Shown: positions 38,602-48,781, counted from the stretch's first letter. The stretch: 64,000 nucleotides of DNA from Oxalicibacterium faecigallinarum (GCF_014635705.1 NZ_BMDI01000002.1:1-64000); one strand, 5' to 3'. Numbers and translations: made by a program. Notes: generated from the sequence alone by a model not told the origin.

Positions 38602-39762
38602 ATGGATATCGAAGCGCATCTGGCTCCCTACGCATCACGCTCGGCACAGTCCGAGGGCCGCCGTTTCGATGAGCCTGCACCGGCATCACGGTCGGAATTT
38701 CAGCGTGACCGCGATCGCATCATCCACTCCACCGCGTTTCGCCGACTCGAATACAAGACGCAGGTATTCGTTAATCATGAAGGCGATCTGTTTCGTACCC
38801 GTCTGACCCACAGCATCGAGGTTGCGCAGATTGCCCGATCCATTGCGCGCAATCTGCGTCTGAATGAAGATCTCGTCGAGGCGATCTCGCTGGCGCATGA
38901 TCTTGGCCATACCCCTTTCGGTCATGCCGGACAGGATGCATTGAATGCCTGCATGCAGGACTATGGCGGCTTTGAGCATAACCTGCAGAGCCTGCGTACG
39001 GTCGATGCGCTGGAACAGCGTTATGGCGCATTCGATGGATTGAATCTCACCTTTGAAACGCGGGAAGGCATACTCAAACATTGCTCTCTGAAGAACGCGC
39101 GCAAGTTGGGGGATGTCGGCGTGCGTTTCATCGAGAAGAAGCAGCCTTCACTGGAAGCGCAACTTGCCAATTTGGCAGATGAAATTGCCTATAACAACCA
39201 TGACATCGATGACGGATTGCGCTCTGGATTGTTGACGACCGGTCAACTGGATGAGATCGACTTGTACGCGCGTCATCGTGATGAGGTGGAGCATGCGTAT
39301 CCGGGAATCGCCGGTCGACGTGCAATCAATGAAACAATACGACGCATGATTAATGCGCTGATTGTGGATCTGATCCAGACATCCTTGCAACGTATCAGGG
39401 ATGCTGGCGTCAACAGTGCTGCGGACGTGAGAAATGCGGAGCCGCTCATTGCCTTCTCCGATGCAATGCATGCGGAAGCGACGTTGCTTAAACGGTTTCT
39501 TAGAGAAAATCTGTATCGGCACTATCAGGTCAATCGCATGACCAGCAAGGCGCGTCGCATCGTTGCCGAATTGTTTGACGCCTTCATGCGTGAGCCGACC
39601 TTGTTGCCACCCGACTATCAAGTGACGGATGCAGGCACGCATGCGGACTCAGCCAAGTTGATAACGATGCAGGCACGTCAAATTGCGGATTACATTGCCG
39701 GCATGACGGATCGATACGCGATTCGTGAACACAAACGCCTGTTTCTCATCGACGAGATGTAA
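38602..39762 (+). CDS. dgt: Deoxyguanosinetriphosphate triphosphohydrolase-like protein
   Basis: An HD-domain dNTP triphosphohydrolase of the type II (broad or uncertain substrate) group. The 386-residue product has the metal-binding histidine-aspartate pattern in [17 protein letters not shown] and [16 protein letters not shown], plus the conserved N-terminal [21 protein letters not shown] start it at ATG 38602; a TTG at 38581 is possible. It follows aroKB by 17 bp, the usual aroB-dgt neighbourhood. Confidence 0.93.
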   Translation: MDIEAHLAPYASRSAQSEGRRFDEPAPASRSEFQRDRDRIIHSTAFRRLEYKTQVFVNHEGDLFRTRLTHSIEVAQIARSIARNLRLNEDLVEAISLAHDLGHTPFGHAGQDALNACMQDYGGFEHNLQSLRTVDALEQRYGAFDGLNLTFETREGILKHCSLKNARKLGDVGVRFIEKKQPSLEAQLANLADEIAYNNHDIDDGLRSGLLTTGQLDEIDLYARHRDEVEHAYPGIAGRRAINETIRRMINALIVDLIQTSLQRIRDAGVNSAADVRNAEPLIAFSDAMHAEATLLKRFLRENLYRHYQVNRMTSKARRIVAELFDAFMREPTLLPPDYQVTDAGTHADSAKLITMQARQIADYIAGMTDRYAIREHKRLFLIDEM

Positions 39763-39804
39763 GACGTATTTAACGCGTCAACGGAACGATATTTGGCGTG
39801 TCCG

Positions 39805-40896
39805 TTACGCCAGCATCCGCAATGGATGTGCATAGTCTGACCATGCCGCCGTGAAGAATGGTGCAATCATTTCTTTTGTTACGGCCTCAAAAGAGGCAGG
39901 CCGCCATTGCGGTTGCTGATCCTTGTCGATCGCGAGGGCACGTATGCCTTCCACGACTTCGCCATGTTCAAAGCAGCGTCTTACCATTGTCCGCTCCATG
40001 CGCAGGCAGTCAGCGATGCTCATCGTCTTGGCACGCCGAATTTGTTCCAGCGTGACGGATACCATCAAAGGGGAGCGTTGCAGCAAATTCTCCAGCGTCT
40101 TTTGCGCAAATGGCGTGGCGTCTGCTTGCAGCGAGCGCACGATTTCCTCAACGGTGTCGTACGAAAAATGACGATCAATATCGGCACGATGCTTGGCGAG
40201 CACGCATTCATCGGGGCTGATTTGCGTCTGATAGGGCGCGGCAAAGGCTGTGATGGCGGCTGCATAATCCCGGTCCGAGACGGATCCAAGGATACGAACA
40301 AGATCGGGTAAGGCCTTGCGGGGTACAAACACATGCGCCAATCCAGCGTGCAAGGCATCTGCAGCACCGATGATTTCACCAGTAAGGCCAAGATAGGTAC
40401 CGATCTCCCCGGATAGATGTGACAAGAAATAGCCGCCGCCTACATCCGGGAAGAGTCCGATTTTCACTTCAGGCATGGCCATACGTGTGCGTTCCGTCAC
40501 GATGCGGATGCAAGTGGGGGCACTGCTCTGCGTGATGCCCATGCCGCCGCCCATGACGATGCCATCGAGAATGGCTATGTAAGGCTTGTTGTAATGATGA
40601 ATCAGATGGTTGAGCGTGTATTCTTCGGTGAAAAAATCTTCCAGTAGCGCGCTGCCGCCTTGTAAGCCGGCGCAAGCAACTTCATGAAAAAAGTAAATGT
40701 CGCCGCCGGCGCAGAATGCCTTGGGCGTGCTGGAGTCGATCAACACCGCGTGGATATTCTCATCCGTTTGCCAGTCTTGTAGCGATGCCGCTAACGTGCG
40801 CACCATGTCCAGTGAAAGGGAGTTCATTGCGGCGGGCCGATTCAGTGTCAGGCGAGCGAGGCGATGATCGGAAGAAACAAGAATGTCTGCTGACAT
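39805..40896 (-). CDS. Enoyl-CoA hydratase/isomerase family, 3-hydroxyisobutyryl-CoA hydrolase-like
   Basis: The 363-residue product belongs to the longer ECH_2 group that includes 3-hydroxyisobutyryl-CoA hydrolase of valine breakdown. It has RLTLNRPAAMNSLSLDMV near the N-terminus, the oxyanion loop AFCAGGDI and MGGGMG. The acidic residue region is MPEVKIGLFPDVGGGYFLS. The start is ATG 40896 (MSADILVSSD). The length and EVKIGLFPDVG favour the hydrolase over a simple hydratase, but the substrate is not certain. It stands alone, convergent with dgt. Confidence 0.82.
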   Translation of the reverse strand: MSADILVSSDHRLARLTLNRPAAMNSLSLDMVRTLAASLQDWQTDENIHAVLIDSSTPKAFCAGGDIYFFHEVACAGLQGGSALLEDFFTEEYTLNHLIHHYNKPYIAILDGIVMGGGMGITQSSAPTCIRIVTERTRMAMPEVKIGLFPDVGGGYFLSHLSGEIGTYLGLTGEIIGAADALHAGLAHVFVPRKALPDLVRILGSVSDRDYAAAITAFAAPYQTQISPDECVLAKHRADIDRHFSYDTVEEIVRSLQADATPFAQKTLENLLQRSPLMVSVTLEQIRRAKTMSIADCLRMERTMVRRCFEHGEVVEGIRALAIDKDQQPQWRPASFEAVTKEMIAPFFTAAWSDYAHPLRMLA

Positions 40897-40990
40897 GAGA
40901 TGCGGAAGAAGAAAGGAAAGCGCACATTCTAGCGAGTTTGCCTTGTGCACAGAAGACGTTGGGCGACGTCCTTCTTTCTTTCATGTGAAT

Positions 40991-41016
40991 GAAAAAGGGC
41001 GCTATTGGCGCCCTTT
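40991..41016 (-). terminator. Terminator of the rpoN-hpf operon
   Basis: AAAGGGCGC (40994-41002) and GCGCCCTTT (41008-41016) pair perfectly; on the minus strand TTTTTC follows. It lies 40 bp after hpf. Confidence 0.8.
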
Positions 41017-41055
41017 ACTATTTTTCCGAACGATGCCGGTTTGCATGCATGCGGA

Positions 41056-41409
41056 TCAGCTTGTCAGCATCTCGCTCGCGTCTGGCATGCGTTTGATCGC
41101 ATCTTTGGAGTGATCCTGCTGTTTTGTTTTGTATTTAATGACTTGTCGATCCAGTTTGTCGATCAAGGTATCAATCGCCGCGTACAAATTGGTGGCGATG
41201 CTTTCCGCATGCAAATCCTTGCCGCGTACTCGCAAGTTGATTTCCGCTCGTTGGCGCTTTTCTTTCTCTGGGAGGTTGTCGACTGTCAGGATCACGGCAA
41301 TGTCGATGACGTGATCGAAATGGCGTTTGATGCGCTCCAGTTTACCGTGTACATATTCACGGATCGCTGGGGTTAATTCAAGATGATGTCCGCTGATGGT
41401 GAGATTCAT
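41056..41409 (-). CDS. hpf: Ribosome hibernation promoting factor (HPF/YhbH)
   Basis: Binds the 30S decoding region and promotes formation of inactive 100S dimers in stationary phase. The 117-residue product begins MNLTISGHHLELTPAIREYV and has the basic strand KEKRQRAEINLRVRGKDLHAE. It is a short-type protein: there is no C-terminal dimerisation domain. The rpoN-hpf order is conserved widely in proteobacteria. AGGAGCACTGT lies upstream of the start. Confidence 0.95.
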   Translation of the reverse strand: MNLTISGHHLELTPAIREYVHGKLERIKRHFDHVIDIAVILTVDNLPEKEKRQRAEINLRVRGKDLHAESIATNLYAAIDTLIDKLDRQVIKYKTKQQDHSKDAIKRMPDASEMLTS

Positions 41410-41502
41410 ACAGTGCTCCTATGATGACTCACTGGAGGTTCGACACACCAAGTTGCAGTGCGTGAACACAGCAAGGTAGAACAGAAACTACAAGGACGAT
41501 AT

Positions 41503-42984
41503 CTATAACGATTTTCGCAGATTGACTGGAGGAATCTTCAGGGCTTCGCGGTATTTGGCGACAGTGCGCCGTGCTACCACCATCCCCTGTTCAGCCAGCA
41601 TGTCTGCAATCTTGCTATCTGAAAATGGACTTTTCGGGTCTTCGGCTCCTATCAGTTGCTTGATCAATGCTCGGATCGCAGTCGACGATGCTTCGCCGCC
41701 GGTTTCTGTTGCCACATGGCTACCGAAGAAATATTTCAGTTCAAACATTCCGTGCGGTGTGAGCATGTACTTCTGCGTCGTGACACGAGAAATTGTGCTC
41801 TCGTGTAAACCCAGTGTATCAGCAATTTCGCGCAAGACAAGAGGGCGCATCGCGACTGCACCGTGCGAGAAAAAATTGCGTTGGCGTTCCACGATTGCCT
41901 GCGAAACGCGCAGAATCGTATCGAAGCGCTGTCGCATATTCTTGATCAGCCACTTTGCTTCCTGCAGTTGCGAACCCAGCGTCCCTTCGCCTTTACTCTG
42001 CTTGAGAATATTGGCATACATGCTGTTGACGCGCAGGCGAGGCATCACATCGTGATTGAGCATGACTTGCCAGCCATTGCGCGTGCGTTTGACGATCACA
42101 TCGGGAACAACATAATCGGATGCATCGCTGGCAAACGAGGCGCCGGGATGCGGATTGCATTGCTTGATGATGGCTTGTGCTTCGCGCAAATCCTCATCGT
42201 CACAGTTCAATGCCTTGCGCAACTTGTTGAAGTCCCGCTGGGCAAACAAGGTCAGATGCTGCTCAACGATTTCTAATGCCATACGGCGCGTGACCATTGG
42301 CACTTTCGGAAAGCGGCGGATCTGTAATGCTAGACATTCTGATGGCGTGCGTGCACCGACGCCGGGCGGATCAAAGCTTTGCAGCAGATTGAGTGCAATT
42401 TGCAATTCTTCCGGCTCGATCTCCAGTTCTTCGGGCAGGCGTGCGTGAATTTCTTCCAGTGACTCTTCCAGATAACCGTTGTCATCCAGTGCATCGATGA
42501 TCAGTTCAAGCAGAGCGCGATCACGCAGTTCGCGTACGGTCAGTGAAACCTGCTCAAGCAAATACTCGCGCAGTGTCGTTTCGTGTGCTTCCAGTTGCGG
42601 GCGACCATCGTCGTCTTCCGGTGCCTTGGATGTGCGCGCAACATCATCAAAGCTCCAGTCGCTTTCAGTGCCGCCATCTGCAGGATCACTACCATCGCTA
42701 CTGCTACCCTCGCCGCTGGTTTCACTTTCGGGTTGCGCGGTGTTTGCTTCAAGGCTGGCGCCTTCGGTGGCAATGCCGGACGCCCCCAGCGCGCCGTCTG
42801 CCAGCAGGCGGGTCGCATGATCGAGCGGATCGTCGGTACGTTCCAGCATCGGATTCTCTGCAAGGATCTGCTCCAGCTCCTGATGCAGTTCGAGCGTCGA
42901 CAGTTGTAACAACCGGATCGATTGCTGCAACTGGGGCGTCAATGCCAGATGCTGAGAAACACGGAGTTGCAGAGATTGCTTCAT
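41503..42984 (-). CDS. rpoN: RNA polymerase sigma-54 factor
   Basis: Directs RNA polymerase to -24/-12 promoters that need enhancer-binding activators. The 493-residue product has the Gln/Leu-rich region I ([20 protein letters not shown]), an acidic region II (about 60-130), the core-binding domain and the C-terminal RpoN box [10 protein letters not shown]. It follows lptB by 17 bp, the standard lptB-rpoN-hpf context. Relevant targets in this window could be the nit cluster and its own operon. Confidence 0.97.
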   Translation of the reverse strand: MKQSLQLRVSQHLALTPQLQQSIRLLQLSTLELHQELEQILAENPMLERTDDPLDHATRLLADGALGASGIATEGASLEANTAQPESETSGEGSSSDGSDPADGGTESDWSFDDVARTSKAPEDDDGRPQLEAHETTLREYLLEQVSLTVRELRDRALLELIIDALDDNGYLEESLEEIHARLPEELEIEPEELQIALNLLQSFDPPGVGARTPSECLALQIRRFPKVPMVTRRMALEIVEQHLTLFAQRDFNKLRKALNCDDEDLREAQAIIKQCNPHPGASFASDASDYVVPDVIVKRTRNGWQVMLNHDVMPRLRVNSMYANILKQSKGEGTLGSQLQEAKWLIKNMRQRFDTILRVSQAIVERQRNFFSHGAVAMRPLVLREIADTLGLHESTISRVTTQKYMLTPHGMFELKYFFGSHVATETGGEASSTAIRALIKQLIGAEDPKSPFSDSKIADMLAEQGMVVARRTVAKYREALKIPPVNLRKSL

Positions 42985-43001
42985 GAGTCCTGATCTTCCC
43001 T

Positions 43002-43742
43002 TTACATGCGGAAGTGTTCACCAAGATAAACGCGGCGGACCGATTCATTCTCGATGATGTCGTCAGGGCGCCCGCTGGCCAGCACGGCACCCTGGTTGAT
43101 GATGTAGGCGCGGTCACAAATGCCAAGCGTCTCGCGCACGTTGTGATCGGTGATCAGCACACCGATGCCACGCTCTTTCAAAAAGCGCACGATGCGTTGA
43201 ATCTCGATCACGGCAATCGGATCGACGCCGGCAAACGGTTCGTCCAGCAGAACGAAGCGTGGATTGGTGGCGAGTGCACGCGCGATCTCGACACGACGGC
43301 GTTCACCGCCAGACAGCGACATGGCCTGATTCTCACGCAGTTTTTCAATCTGCAGATCGGCGAGCAAGGTGTCGAGACGTTGCTCGATCTGTTCCTTGCT
43401 GATCGATTTGCCATTGACGTGTTGCAGCTCCAGCACAGCGCGAATATTATCCTCGACACTCAGCTTGCGAAAGACGGAAGCTTCCTGAGGCAGATAAGAC
43501 AGGCCGAGTACGGCACGCTCATGGATCGGACGACGTGAAATGTCCACGCCATCCAGTTCGATCACGCCGGCATCCGATGGTACCAGCCCGACGATCATGT
43601 AAAAGGACGTTGTCTTGCCGGCACCGTTGGGACCCAGCAGACCGATCACTTCGCCGCTTTCGACCTGCAAGCCAACATCACGCACAACCTGACGTGCGCC
43701 GTAGCTTTTTTGCAGCCCTTTGACGATCAGTTTGCTCGACAT
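43002..43742 (-). CDS. lptB: LPS export ABC transporter ATP-binding protein LptB
   Basis: The ATPase that powers extraction of LPS from the inner membrane with LptF/LptG. The 246-residue product has Walker [17 protein letters not shown], the signature [15 protein letters not shown] and Walker [17 protein letters not shown] 43742 shares one base with the lptA stop. LptF and LptG are not in the window. Confidence 0.97.
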   Translation of the reverse strand: MSSKLIVKGLQKSYGARQVVRDVGLQVESGEVIGLLGPNGAGKTTSFYMIVGLVPSDAGVIELDGVDISRRPIHERAVLGLSYLPQEASVFRKLSVEDNIRAVLELQHVNGKSISKEQIEQRLDTLLADLQIEKLRENQAMSLSGGERRRVEIARALATNPRFVLLDEPFAGVDPIAVIEIQRIVRFLKERGIGVLITDHNVRETLGICDRAYIINQGAVLASGRPDDIIENESVRRVYLGEHFRM

Positions 43743-44296
43743 CAGTTGCCCCCGCCTTGTGGTGTGGTGCGTGGCTGGATGGTGGCACGGATGCGTCCGC
43801 CCCCTTCCTTGCTCGAGCCGCTGGCCGTGTTGTGTACGGTGAAGAATTCGGCGCGGGTATCGTAGGAAATGTATTCGCCTGTGACTTCGTCCGTCGACTT
43901 GCTGCCTTCCAGGCGACGCATGCTGGCGCGGACAAACAGTTTCATGATCTCGGTCTTGTCGTCGTATTCAATGCGTTCGGCCTTGCCTTCGATCCATTGA
44001 TCGTTACCGCCATCGCGTCGTTGCTTGAATGTGGCAAGTCCGTTTTGCGGTGCGTACAGTGTGACGAACTGATAGCCTTCCGGATCCTGCCTCACAACCA
44101 TGCGGCCTGCGGTCATGCGGATTGTGCCGCGTGTCAGTACCACATTGCCGGTGAAGGTGTTGATCTGTTTGACATCGTCGTATTCCATCTTGTTGGCTTC
44201 GACGTTGGTCGGCTTGGTGGAATCCGCCTTTTCTGCATGTGCAGCGCTGCCAGCGAAGAGGGCGACGAGGATAAGAGCGGGCAGAAATCGATTCAT
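43742..44296 (-). CDS. lptA: LPS transport periplasmic protein LptA
   Basis: Forms the periplasmic beta-jellyroll bridge carrying LPS from LptC to LptD. The 184-residue product has a signal peptide ([16 protein letters not shown], cleavage near AAHA-EK). The OstA-like domain has [20 protein letters not shown] and [16 protein letters not shown]. The start at 44296 is supported by the signal peptide; the open frame extends upstream without homology. It lies 34 bp after lptC. Confidence 0.95.
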   Translation of the reverse strand: MNRFLPALILVALFAGSAAHAEKADSTKPTNVEANKMEYDDVKQINTFTGNVVLTRGTIRMTAGRMVVRQDPEGYQFVTLYAPQNGLATFKQRRDGGNDQWIEGKAERIEYDDKTEIMKLFVRASMRRLEGSKSTDEVTGEYISYDTRAEFFTVHNTASGSSKEGGGRIRATIQPRTTPQGGGN

Positions 44297-44330
44297 ATCA
44301 TTCTCTGGTGAGTAAGCGCAAACGTGCGGG

Positions 44331-44927
44331 TCAGTTTCTTGTCGCTGGTTGATACATGCCTCTGACATCGCCAGACAACTTGAACTCGCCCGTGGCATTG
44401 TTGGCAACCATGCCAACGCCATTGAGCGTCGAGCCACCAAGCTGCAGGGTGACGGGCTTGGGTGTCTTCATGACATCTTCATCCGGCAATAACAGCAAAT
44501 AGGATGTCGTTAGCTGAAAGCGTTGTGCCTTGGCAGACGCCGGACGATCAATGTGCACATCGTCATACATGTGCACCTCGGTATTGTTGTTCTGAATGGT
44601 GGCGCGCTTGGAGCGGCTGACCATCGGCGGACGATCGACGCCGTAGCTGTGCACTACCGGGTTCTGGATCAGGTACGAGTCATCGCCAGGAAAGTGATGC
44701 ATCGTCGTGCCAGTCACGTTGTAGCGAGCAGCGCCATTTTTGTCCATGCGGACGAAATTGAATTTTTCGACGTAGAAGTCAGGGTCGGTGCGTGCGGCAG
44801 CCGGCATGATGTCTTCCGTCTGGCGGCGCATGACTTCGACCAGCCACAAGCTGCCGAGCGCAAGGCTCGCGGCCAGGACGACCAGAATGACGAGCCGCAT
44901 GGTATTTGCCGGGCGTACTGCCTTCAT
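44331..44927 (-). CDS. lptC: LPS export protein LptC
   Basis: A bitopic inner-membrane protein that passes LPS from LptB2FG to LptA. The 198-residue product has an N-terminal anchor helix (LVILVVLAASLALGSLWLVE, about 11-30) and a periplasmic jellyroll with DFYVEKFNFVRMDKNG. The start ATG 44927 overlaps the kdsC stop as ATGA, which fixes it against longer in-frame options. Confidence 0.92.
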   Translation of the reverse strand: MKAVRPANTMRLVILVVLAASLALGSLWLVEVMRRQTEDIMPAAARTDPDFYVEKFNFVRMDKNGAARYNVTGTTMHHFPGDDSYLIQNPVVHSYGVDRPPMVSRSKRATIQNNNTEVHMYDDVHIDRPASAKAQRFQLTTSYLLLLPDEDVMKTPKPVTLQLGGSTLNGVGMVANNATGEFKLSGDVRGMYQPATRN

Positions 44928-45490
44928 GCCAGATACGGCGCGAGCGCCGCCTCGTAGTTGTTTTGCGCACGCAAGATCAGGTCGCACAATTCGCGTGCGG
45001 CGCCGCGACCGCCGTGAGCGCTGGTGATGTAGTGCACGCGCGATTGCACTTCTGCGTGACCGTTCGGTACGCTGGCAGCAAAGCCGACGCGCAACAGAAT
45101 GGGCAGATCGATGACGTCATCACCGACAAAGCCGCAATCTTCCGCCTGCATGCCGGTTTTGTTCAACAGCGATTCAAAGATGGCGCGTTTATCGTGTGCG
45201 CCCTGAAAAACATGTTGTACACCCAGGTCAGTCGCACGTTTGAGTACGATGGGAGACTGGCGAGCACTGATTATGGCCGTCGCAACGCCGGATTGCTGCA
45301 GCAGCTTGATGCCATGACCATCAAGGACGTTGAAGGTCTTCATGACTTCGCCATCCGGGCTGAAGTGCAGGCTGCCATCGGTCAGGATGCCGTCAACATC
45401 AAAAATCATGAGGCGTATGCGTTGCGCCCGACGCATGGCGTCGGCCATGTGTATGTCATTAGCGGTGGCGTGCGACGGGGAGGCTGTCAT
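44924..45490 (-). CDS. kdsC: 3-deoxy-D-manno-octulosonate 8-phosphate phosphatase KdsC
   Basis: A HAD-family phosphatase that removes phosphate from Kdo-8-phosphate before activation by KdsB. The 188-residue product has motif I MIFDVDGILTDG, the Ser/Thr motif TAIISARQSP and the Mg-binding GFVGDDVIDLPIL, and is a cap-less type. It lies 3 bp behind kdsD and overlaps lptC by 4 bp. Confidence 0.95.
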   Translation of the reverse strand: MTASPSHATANDIHMADAMRRAQRIRLMIFDVDGILTDGSLHFSPDGEVMKTFNVLDGHGIKLLQQSGVATAIISARQSPIVLKRATDLGVQHVFQGAHDKRAIFESLLNKTGMQAEDCGFVGDDVIDLPILLRVGFAASVPNGHAEVQSRVHYITSAHGGRGAARELCDLILRAQNNYEAALAPYLA

Positions 45491-45493
45491 GAC

Positions 45494-46519
45494 TCAGATT
45501 ACTTTCGCGCGGGTCAGATCATGGATGTGCAAAGCGCCGACCAGACGGTTGTCGGCATCGGTCACCAGCAACTGATTGATGCGGAATTGTTCCATCAGCT
45601 CGACAGCTTCGACCGCCAGCTGTTCCGGTTGCACGCTGCGCGGCCCGCGATGCATGACTTCGGCAATCGTCAGTTTGGAAAAATCCTGCACGTTTTCAAT
45701 CAAGCGGCGCAAATCGCCGTCCGTGAACACCCCGATAGCACGACCTTCTGCATCCACGATGGCGGTCATCGCCATGCCTTTGCGGCTGATTTCCAGCAAG
45801 GCGGCATAGACGGTAGCGTCGGCCGACACGGTCGGGATGGCGTCGCCGGTGCGCATGACGTCACGCACATGGGTCAATAGTCGACGACCCAAGGCGCCGC
45901 CCGGGTGTGAGCGCGCGAAATCTTCCTCGCCAAAACCACGTGCATCCAGCAGGGCCACGGCCAGCGCATCGCCGAGCGCAAGCGTGACGGTCGTGCTTGC
46001 GGTTGGCGCGAGATTGAGCGGACAGGCTTCCTTCTGCACGCTGGCGTTCAAATGCACGTCCGCAAGCTTGGCCAGGCTGGAGTTGTTGTTGCCGGTAATG
46101 GCAATCAGGCTGGCGCCCATGCGCTTGATGATGGGCACGATGGCCAGCAATTCACCCGCTTCACCGGAATAGGAAATGGCAATCAGTGCATCCTTGGCGG
46201 TAATCATGCCAAGATCGCCATGCGAGGCTTCTGCCGCGTGGACAAACAGGGCGGGTGTACCGGTCGATGCCAGCGTTGCGGCAATCTTGCGCGCAATGTG
46301 GCCGGATTTGCCGATGCCGGATACGACGACGCGGCCTTCACAATGCAACAGCAAATCGACGGCGCGCAGGAAAGGTGCGCTGTCGCCCTCCATGCGTTGC
46401 TTCAAGGAAAGAATCTCGTCGGCCTCGATTTGCAGCGTCTCGCGCCCATATCGCAAGGCTCGCTCGGCACGCGTTGCGTCGAGACCGGAAGGGAGAATAG
46501 GAGCTTTTGGAGCGGTCAT
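45494..46519 (-). CDS. kdsD: Arabinose-5-phosphate isomerase KdsD (SIS + CBS)
   Basis: Converts ribulose 5-phosphate to arabinose 5-phosphate, the first step to Kdo. The 341-residue product has an N-terminal SIS domain (VVVSGIGKSGHIARKIAATL and ISYSGEAGELLAI) and two CBS domains in the last 130 residues. I favour ATG 46519 (MTAPKAPILPSG). An upstream ATG at 46543 would lie inside the sigma-54-type promoter described separately. It heads the kdsD-kdsC-lptCAB-rpoN-hpf run. Confidence 0.93.
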   Translation of the reverse strand: MTAPKAPILPSGLDATRAERALRYGRETLQIEADEILSLKQRMEGDSAPFLRAVDLLLHCEGRVVVSGIGKSGHIARKIAATLASTGTPALFVHAAEASHGDLGMITAKDALIAISYSGEAGELLAIVPIIKRMGASLIAITGNNNSSLAKLADVHLNASVQKEACPLNLAPTASTTVTLALGDALAVALLDARGFGEEDFARSHPGGALGRRLLTHVRDVMRTGDAIPTVSADATVYAALLEISRKGMAMTAIVDAEGRAIGVFTDGDLRRLIENVQDFSKLTIAEVMHRGPRSVQPEQLAVEAVELMEQFRINQLLVTDADNRLVGALHIHDLTRAKVI

Positions 46520-46545
46520 GCCCCAAAGTATAGCTGAATTCATAA

Positions 46546-46561
46546 AGCAAAAAACCTGCCA
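46546..46561 (-). promoter_or_regulatory. Sigma-54-type promoter of the kdsD-rpoN operon
   Basis: Read on the minus strand, TGGCAGGTTTTTTGCT matches the -24/-12 consensus TGGCACGNNNNTTGCW with one mismatch; GG and GC are exactly 10 bp apart. The start would fall near 46536, 17 bp before ATG 46519. The match is seen directly; activity and any activator are inferred. Confidence 0.5.
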
Positions 46562-46872
46562 GACATAAACTAAATAGAATGACGTCGACAGAAATGAAGA
46601 AGATCGCGGGCAAAGGGTGAGCGACGACGCGTCTTGGCAACATGCGCTGTCTGACGACACAGTGGCGCAGCGCGGCAAAGGTTGACGCTATGCGTACGAA
46701 ATCGGAAAATTGCCAGCCAGTCAGCTTTTGCCTGAAGCAAGGTCGGACTGGCACCTCCATGGAACATGGAATCGCAGCACGGCTCTTTCCTGTTGCGACA
46801 GCGACGGCAGGCGTCGCGATACAAACCGACCTGTCTTTCCTTCAGACCTAACCTTTGCTTCCAGGTGGTGAT
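46562..46872. other. Divergent kdsD / HAD-UbiA intergenic region
   Basis: About 310 bp with no gene, hairpin or repeat that I can support. Short open frames exist on both strands but lack ribosome binding sites or any recognisable feature. GGTGG at 46863-46867 is the ribosome binding site proposed for the next gene. Confidence 0.5.
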
Positions 46873-48393
46873 TTGAGCGTTTCCCCAGGTACATCTCCGC
46901 GTCCTGTTGCGCGCATGCAGGCTTCCACCCAGGTGGATGGCTCGCAAGGCGTTGCCGCCAACCCTGTCGGCTTGCCGGTCTATGTCGATCTCGACGGCAC
47001 GCTGACCTACAGCGATTTGCTGTTCGAGTCTTTTTTATTGCTGATCAAACGCAATCCTTTTTACCTGTTTGCCTGTTTGGGTTGGCTGCTGCGTGGTCGC
47101 GGCTATTTAAAGGCGCAGATTGCCGAGCGGGTTGCACTGGACGTGTCGCTGCTCCCTTATAACGACACCTTGTTGAGCTGGTTGCGAGAGCAGCATGCGC
47201 GTGGCCGGCGACTGGTGCTGGCGAGCGCTTCCGATCGTCGATTGGTGCGGCAGGTCGCTGCTCATCTGGGTATTTTTGATGCGGTACTGGGGAGCGATAC
47301 GACGCTCAATCTCAAATCGCGCGCCAAGTTACAGGCGATTCAGGCCGATGCCGGTGATGGTGGGTTTGCCTATGCGGGCAATGCGGCACCGGATCTGGCG
47401 GTCTGGGCGCACGCTGCGGAAGTCATCGTCGTCAATGCTTCTCCCGCGATTGTGCGTCGTGCGCAGGCATTGCGCACGCCAGCAATGGTGATTGATCCAC
47501 ATCCAGTCCCGTTACTGCTGACATTCAAGGCCCTGCGTTTGTACCAATGGGCAAAGAACGGTCTGATTTTCGTGCCCTTGCTGGCCGCGCATGAGCTCAA
47601 TCCGGATCGCTGGTTGATGACCTTGTATGCCTTTATCGCGTTTGGCATGTGTGCGTCGGCAACCTATGTGATCAACGATTTGTTTGATCTGGCATCGGAT
47701 CGCGCACATCCGCGCAAACACAAGCGACCATTTGCTTCGGCGCGATTATCGATTCCATTTGGTCTTGGCCTGGTCGGCACGTTGTTGCCGTTGTCATTCC
47801 TGCTGGCCTTTTGGATCTCGCTGCCATTCTTTCTTTTGATGGTCTTGTATGTGGTCGTGACCTTGTCTTACTCGGCACGCCTTAAGCAGATCGCGATTGT
47901 CGACGTGCTGATTCTGGCATCTTTGTATACGCATCGCATCATCGCGGGCGGTGAAGTCAGCGATGTCGTGATCTCTAACTGGTTGCTCGCCGTGTCGCTG
48001 TTCATGTTCCTGAGTCTGGCGCTGGTCAAGCGTTGTGCAGAACTGGAATTCATGAATGAAGATGGCCGTACCACGGCGGCTGGTCGTGGTTATCGCACCA
48101 GTGATTTGCAATATCTGATTTCGATGGGAATCGCGAGCGGTTTTGTCGCTGTCATGCTGCTGGCGCTGTATATCGACCGCCAGGACAACGGGCAGCTTTA
48201 TCCGCATTCAGACATTCTGTGGCTGATCTTGCCGCTGATGCTGTTCTGGATCATGCGCCTGTGGCTGAAAATTTCGCGTATGGAAATCCACGACGATCCG
48301 CTGCTGTTTGCCATTACCGATCGCGCGAGCTGGGTGGTGGGATTCCTGGCTGCCGTTGTGGCGCTGATTGCCTCGATCGGGGGCTGGAAATGA
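46873..48393 (+). CDS. HAD-like phosphatase fused to UbiA prenyltransferase (DPPR synthase-like)
   Basis: The product is about 506 residues. The N-terminal third is a HAD domain (VYVDLDGTLTYSD, the Ser motif LASASDRR, a Lys, and YAGNAAPDLAVW). The C-terminal two thirds is a UbiA-family polyprenyl transferase with about eight helices. Its signature NDLFDLASDRAHPRKHKRP matches decaprenyl-phosphate phosphoribose synthase-like enzymes rather than quinone or haem O synthases. Inference: it transfers phosphoribose to undecaprenyl phosphate and the HAD part removes the phosphate. The start is uncertain; TTG 46873 has GGTGG upstream, and TTG 46855 and ATG 46915 are alternatives. Confidence 0.85.
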   Translation: MSVSPGTSPRPVARMQASTQVDGSQGVAANPVGLPVYVDLDGTLTYSDLLFESFLLLIKRNPFYLFACLGWLLRGRGYLKAQIAERVALDVSLLPYNDTLLSWLREQHARGRRLVLASASDRRLVRQVAAHLGIFDAVLGSDTTLNLKSRAKLQAIQADAGDGGFAYAGNAAPDLAVWAHAAEVIVVNASPAIVRRAQALRTPAMVIDPHPVPLLLTFKALRLYQWAKNGLIFVPLLAAHELNPDRWLMTLYAFIAFGMCASATYVINDLFDLASDRAHPRKHKRPFASARLSIPFGLGLVGTLLPLSFLLAFWISLPFFLLMVLYVVVTLSYSARLKQIAIVDVLILASLYTHRIIAGGEVSDVVISNWLLAVSLFMFLSLALVKRCAELEFMNEDGRTTAAGRGYRTSDLQYLISMGIASGFVAVMLLALYIDRQDNGQLYPHSDILWLILPLMLFWIMRLWLKISRMEIHDDPLLFAITDRASWVVGFLAAVVALIASIGGWK

Positions 48394-48403
48394 GGATTGC
48401 GGT

Positions 48404-48781
48404 ATGAGTCAGCTGGGTGCATGGGGACTGGCATTGTTCTGTGTCTGCCTGACGGCTACGGCACAGGTGCTGCTCAAGATGGGGATGTCGGCTCCGGCGA
48501 TGCAACAGGCGATGACGCATGGCTTGCCATCGGTATTCTGGCTAGCCGTGACGAGTCCCTTGATCTGGGGGGGCATGGTTTGCTTTGGTGCGAGCGCCGG
48601 CCTGTGGTTGCTGGTGCTGGGCAAGCTGGAGGTCAGCATGGCCTATCCACTGATTTCGCTGGGTGTCGTTCTGACGACATTGGCCGGGATCTTCCTCCTT
48701 GGCGAATCTGTCAGCCTCTACAAGATTGCGGGCGTAGCGCTGGTGATCGCCGGTGTACTCGTTCTGGCAGTAAAAGCATAG
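48404..48781 (+). CDS. SMR/EamA-type small membrane protein
   Basis: A 125-residue protein with four hydrophobic helices. It resembles the EmrE/ArnE-ArnF fold (TATAQVLLKMGM near the N-terminus; KLEVSMAYPLISLGVVLTTLAG in the second half, shown only as family-like pattern). Between a polyprenyl-phosphate sugar synthase and a GT-C glycosyltransferase, the likely role is flipping the lipid-linked sugar, as ArnE/ArnF do. A drug-efflux role cannot be excluded. It starts 11 bp after the previous gene. Confidence 0.82.
   Translation: MSQLGAWGLALFCVCLTATAQVLLKMGMSAPAMQQAMTHGLPSVFWLAVTSPLIWGGMVCFGASAGLWLLVLGKLEVSMAYPLISLGVVLTTLAGIFLLGESVSLYKIAGVALVIAGVLVLAVKA

Noticed and set aside
46749-46764. Second TGGCAC sequence resembling a sigma-54 promoter
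   Set aside because: The -12 GC is missing (GA at the correct distance), so the spacing rule fails.
46642-46851. Small plus-strand frame of 69 codons upstream of the HAD-UbiA gene
   Set aside because: No ribosome binding site, no recognisable motif and codon use unlike neighbours; most likely random.
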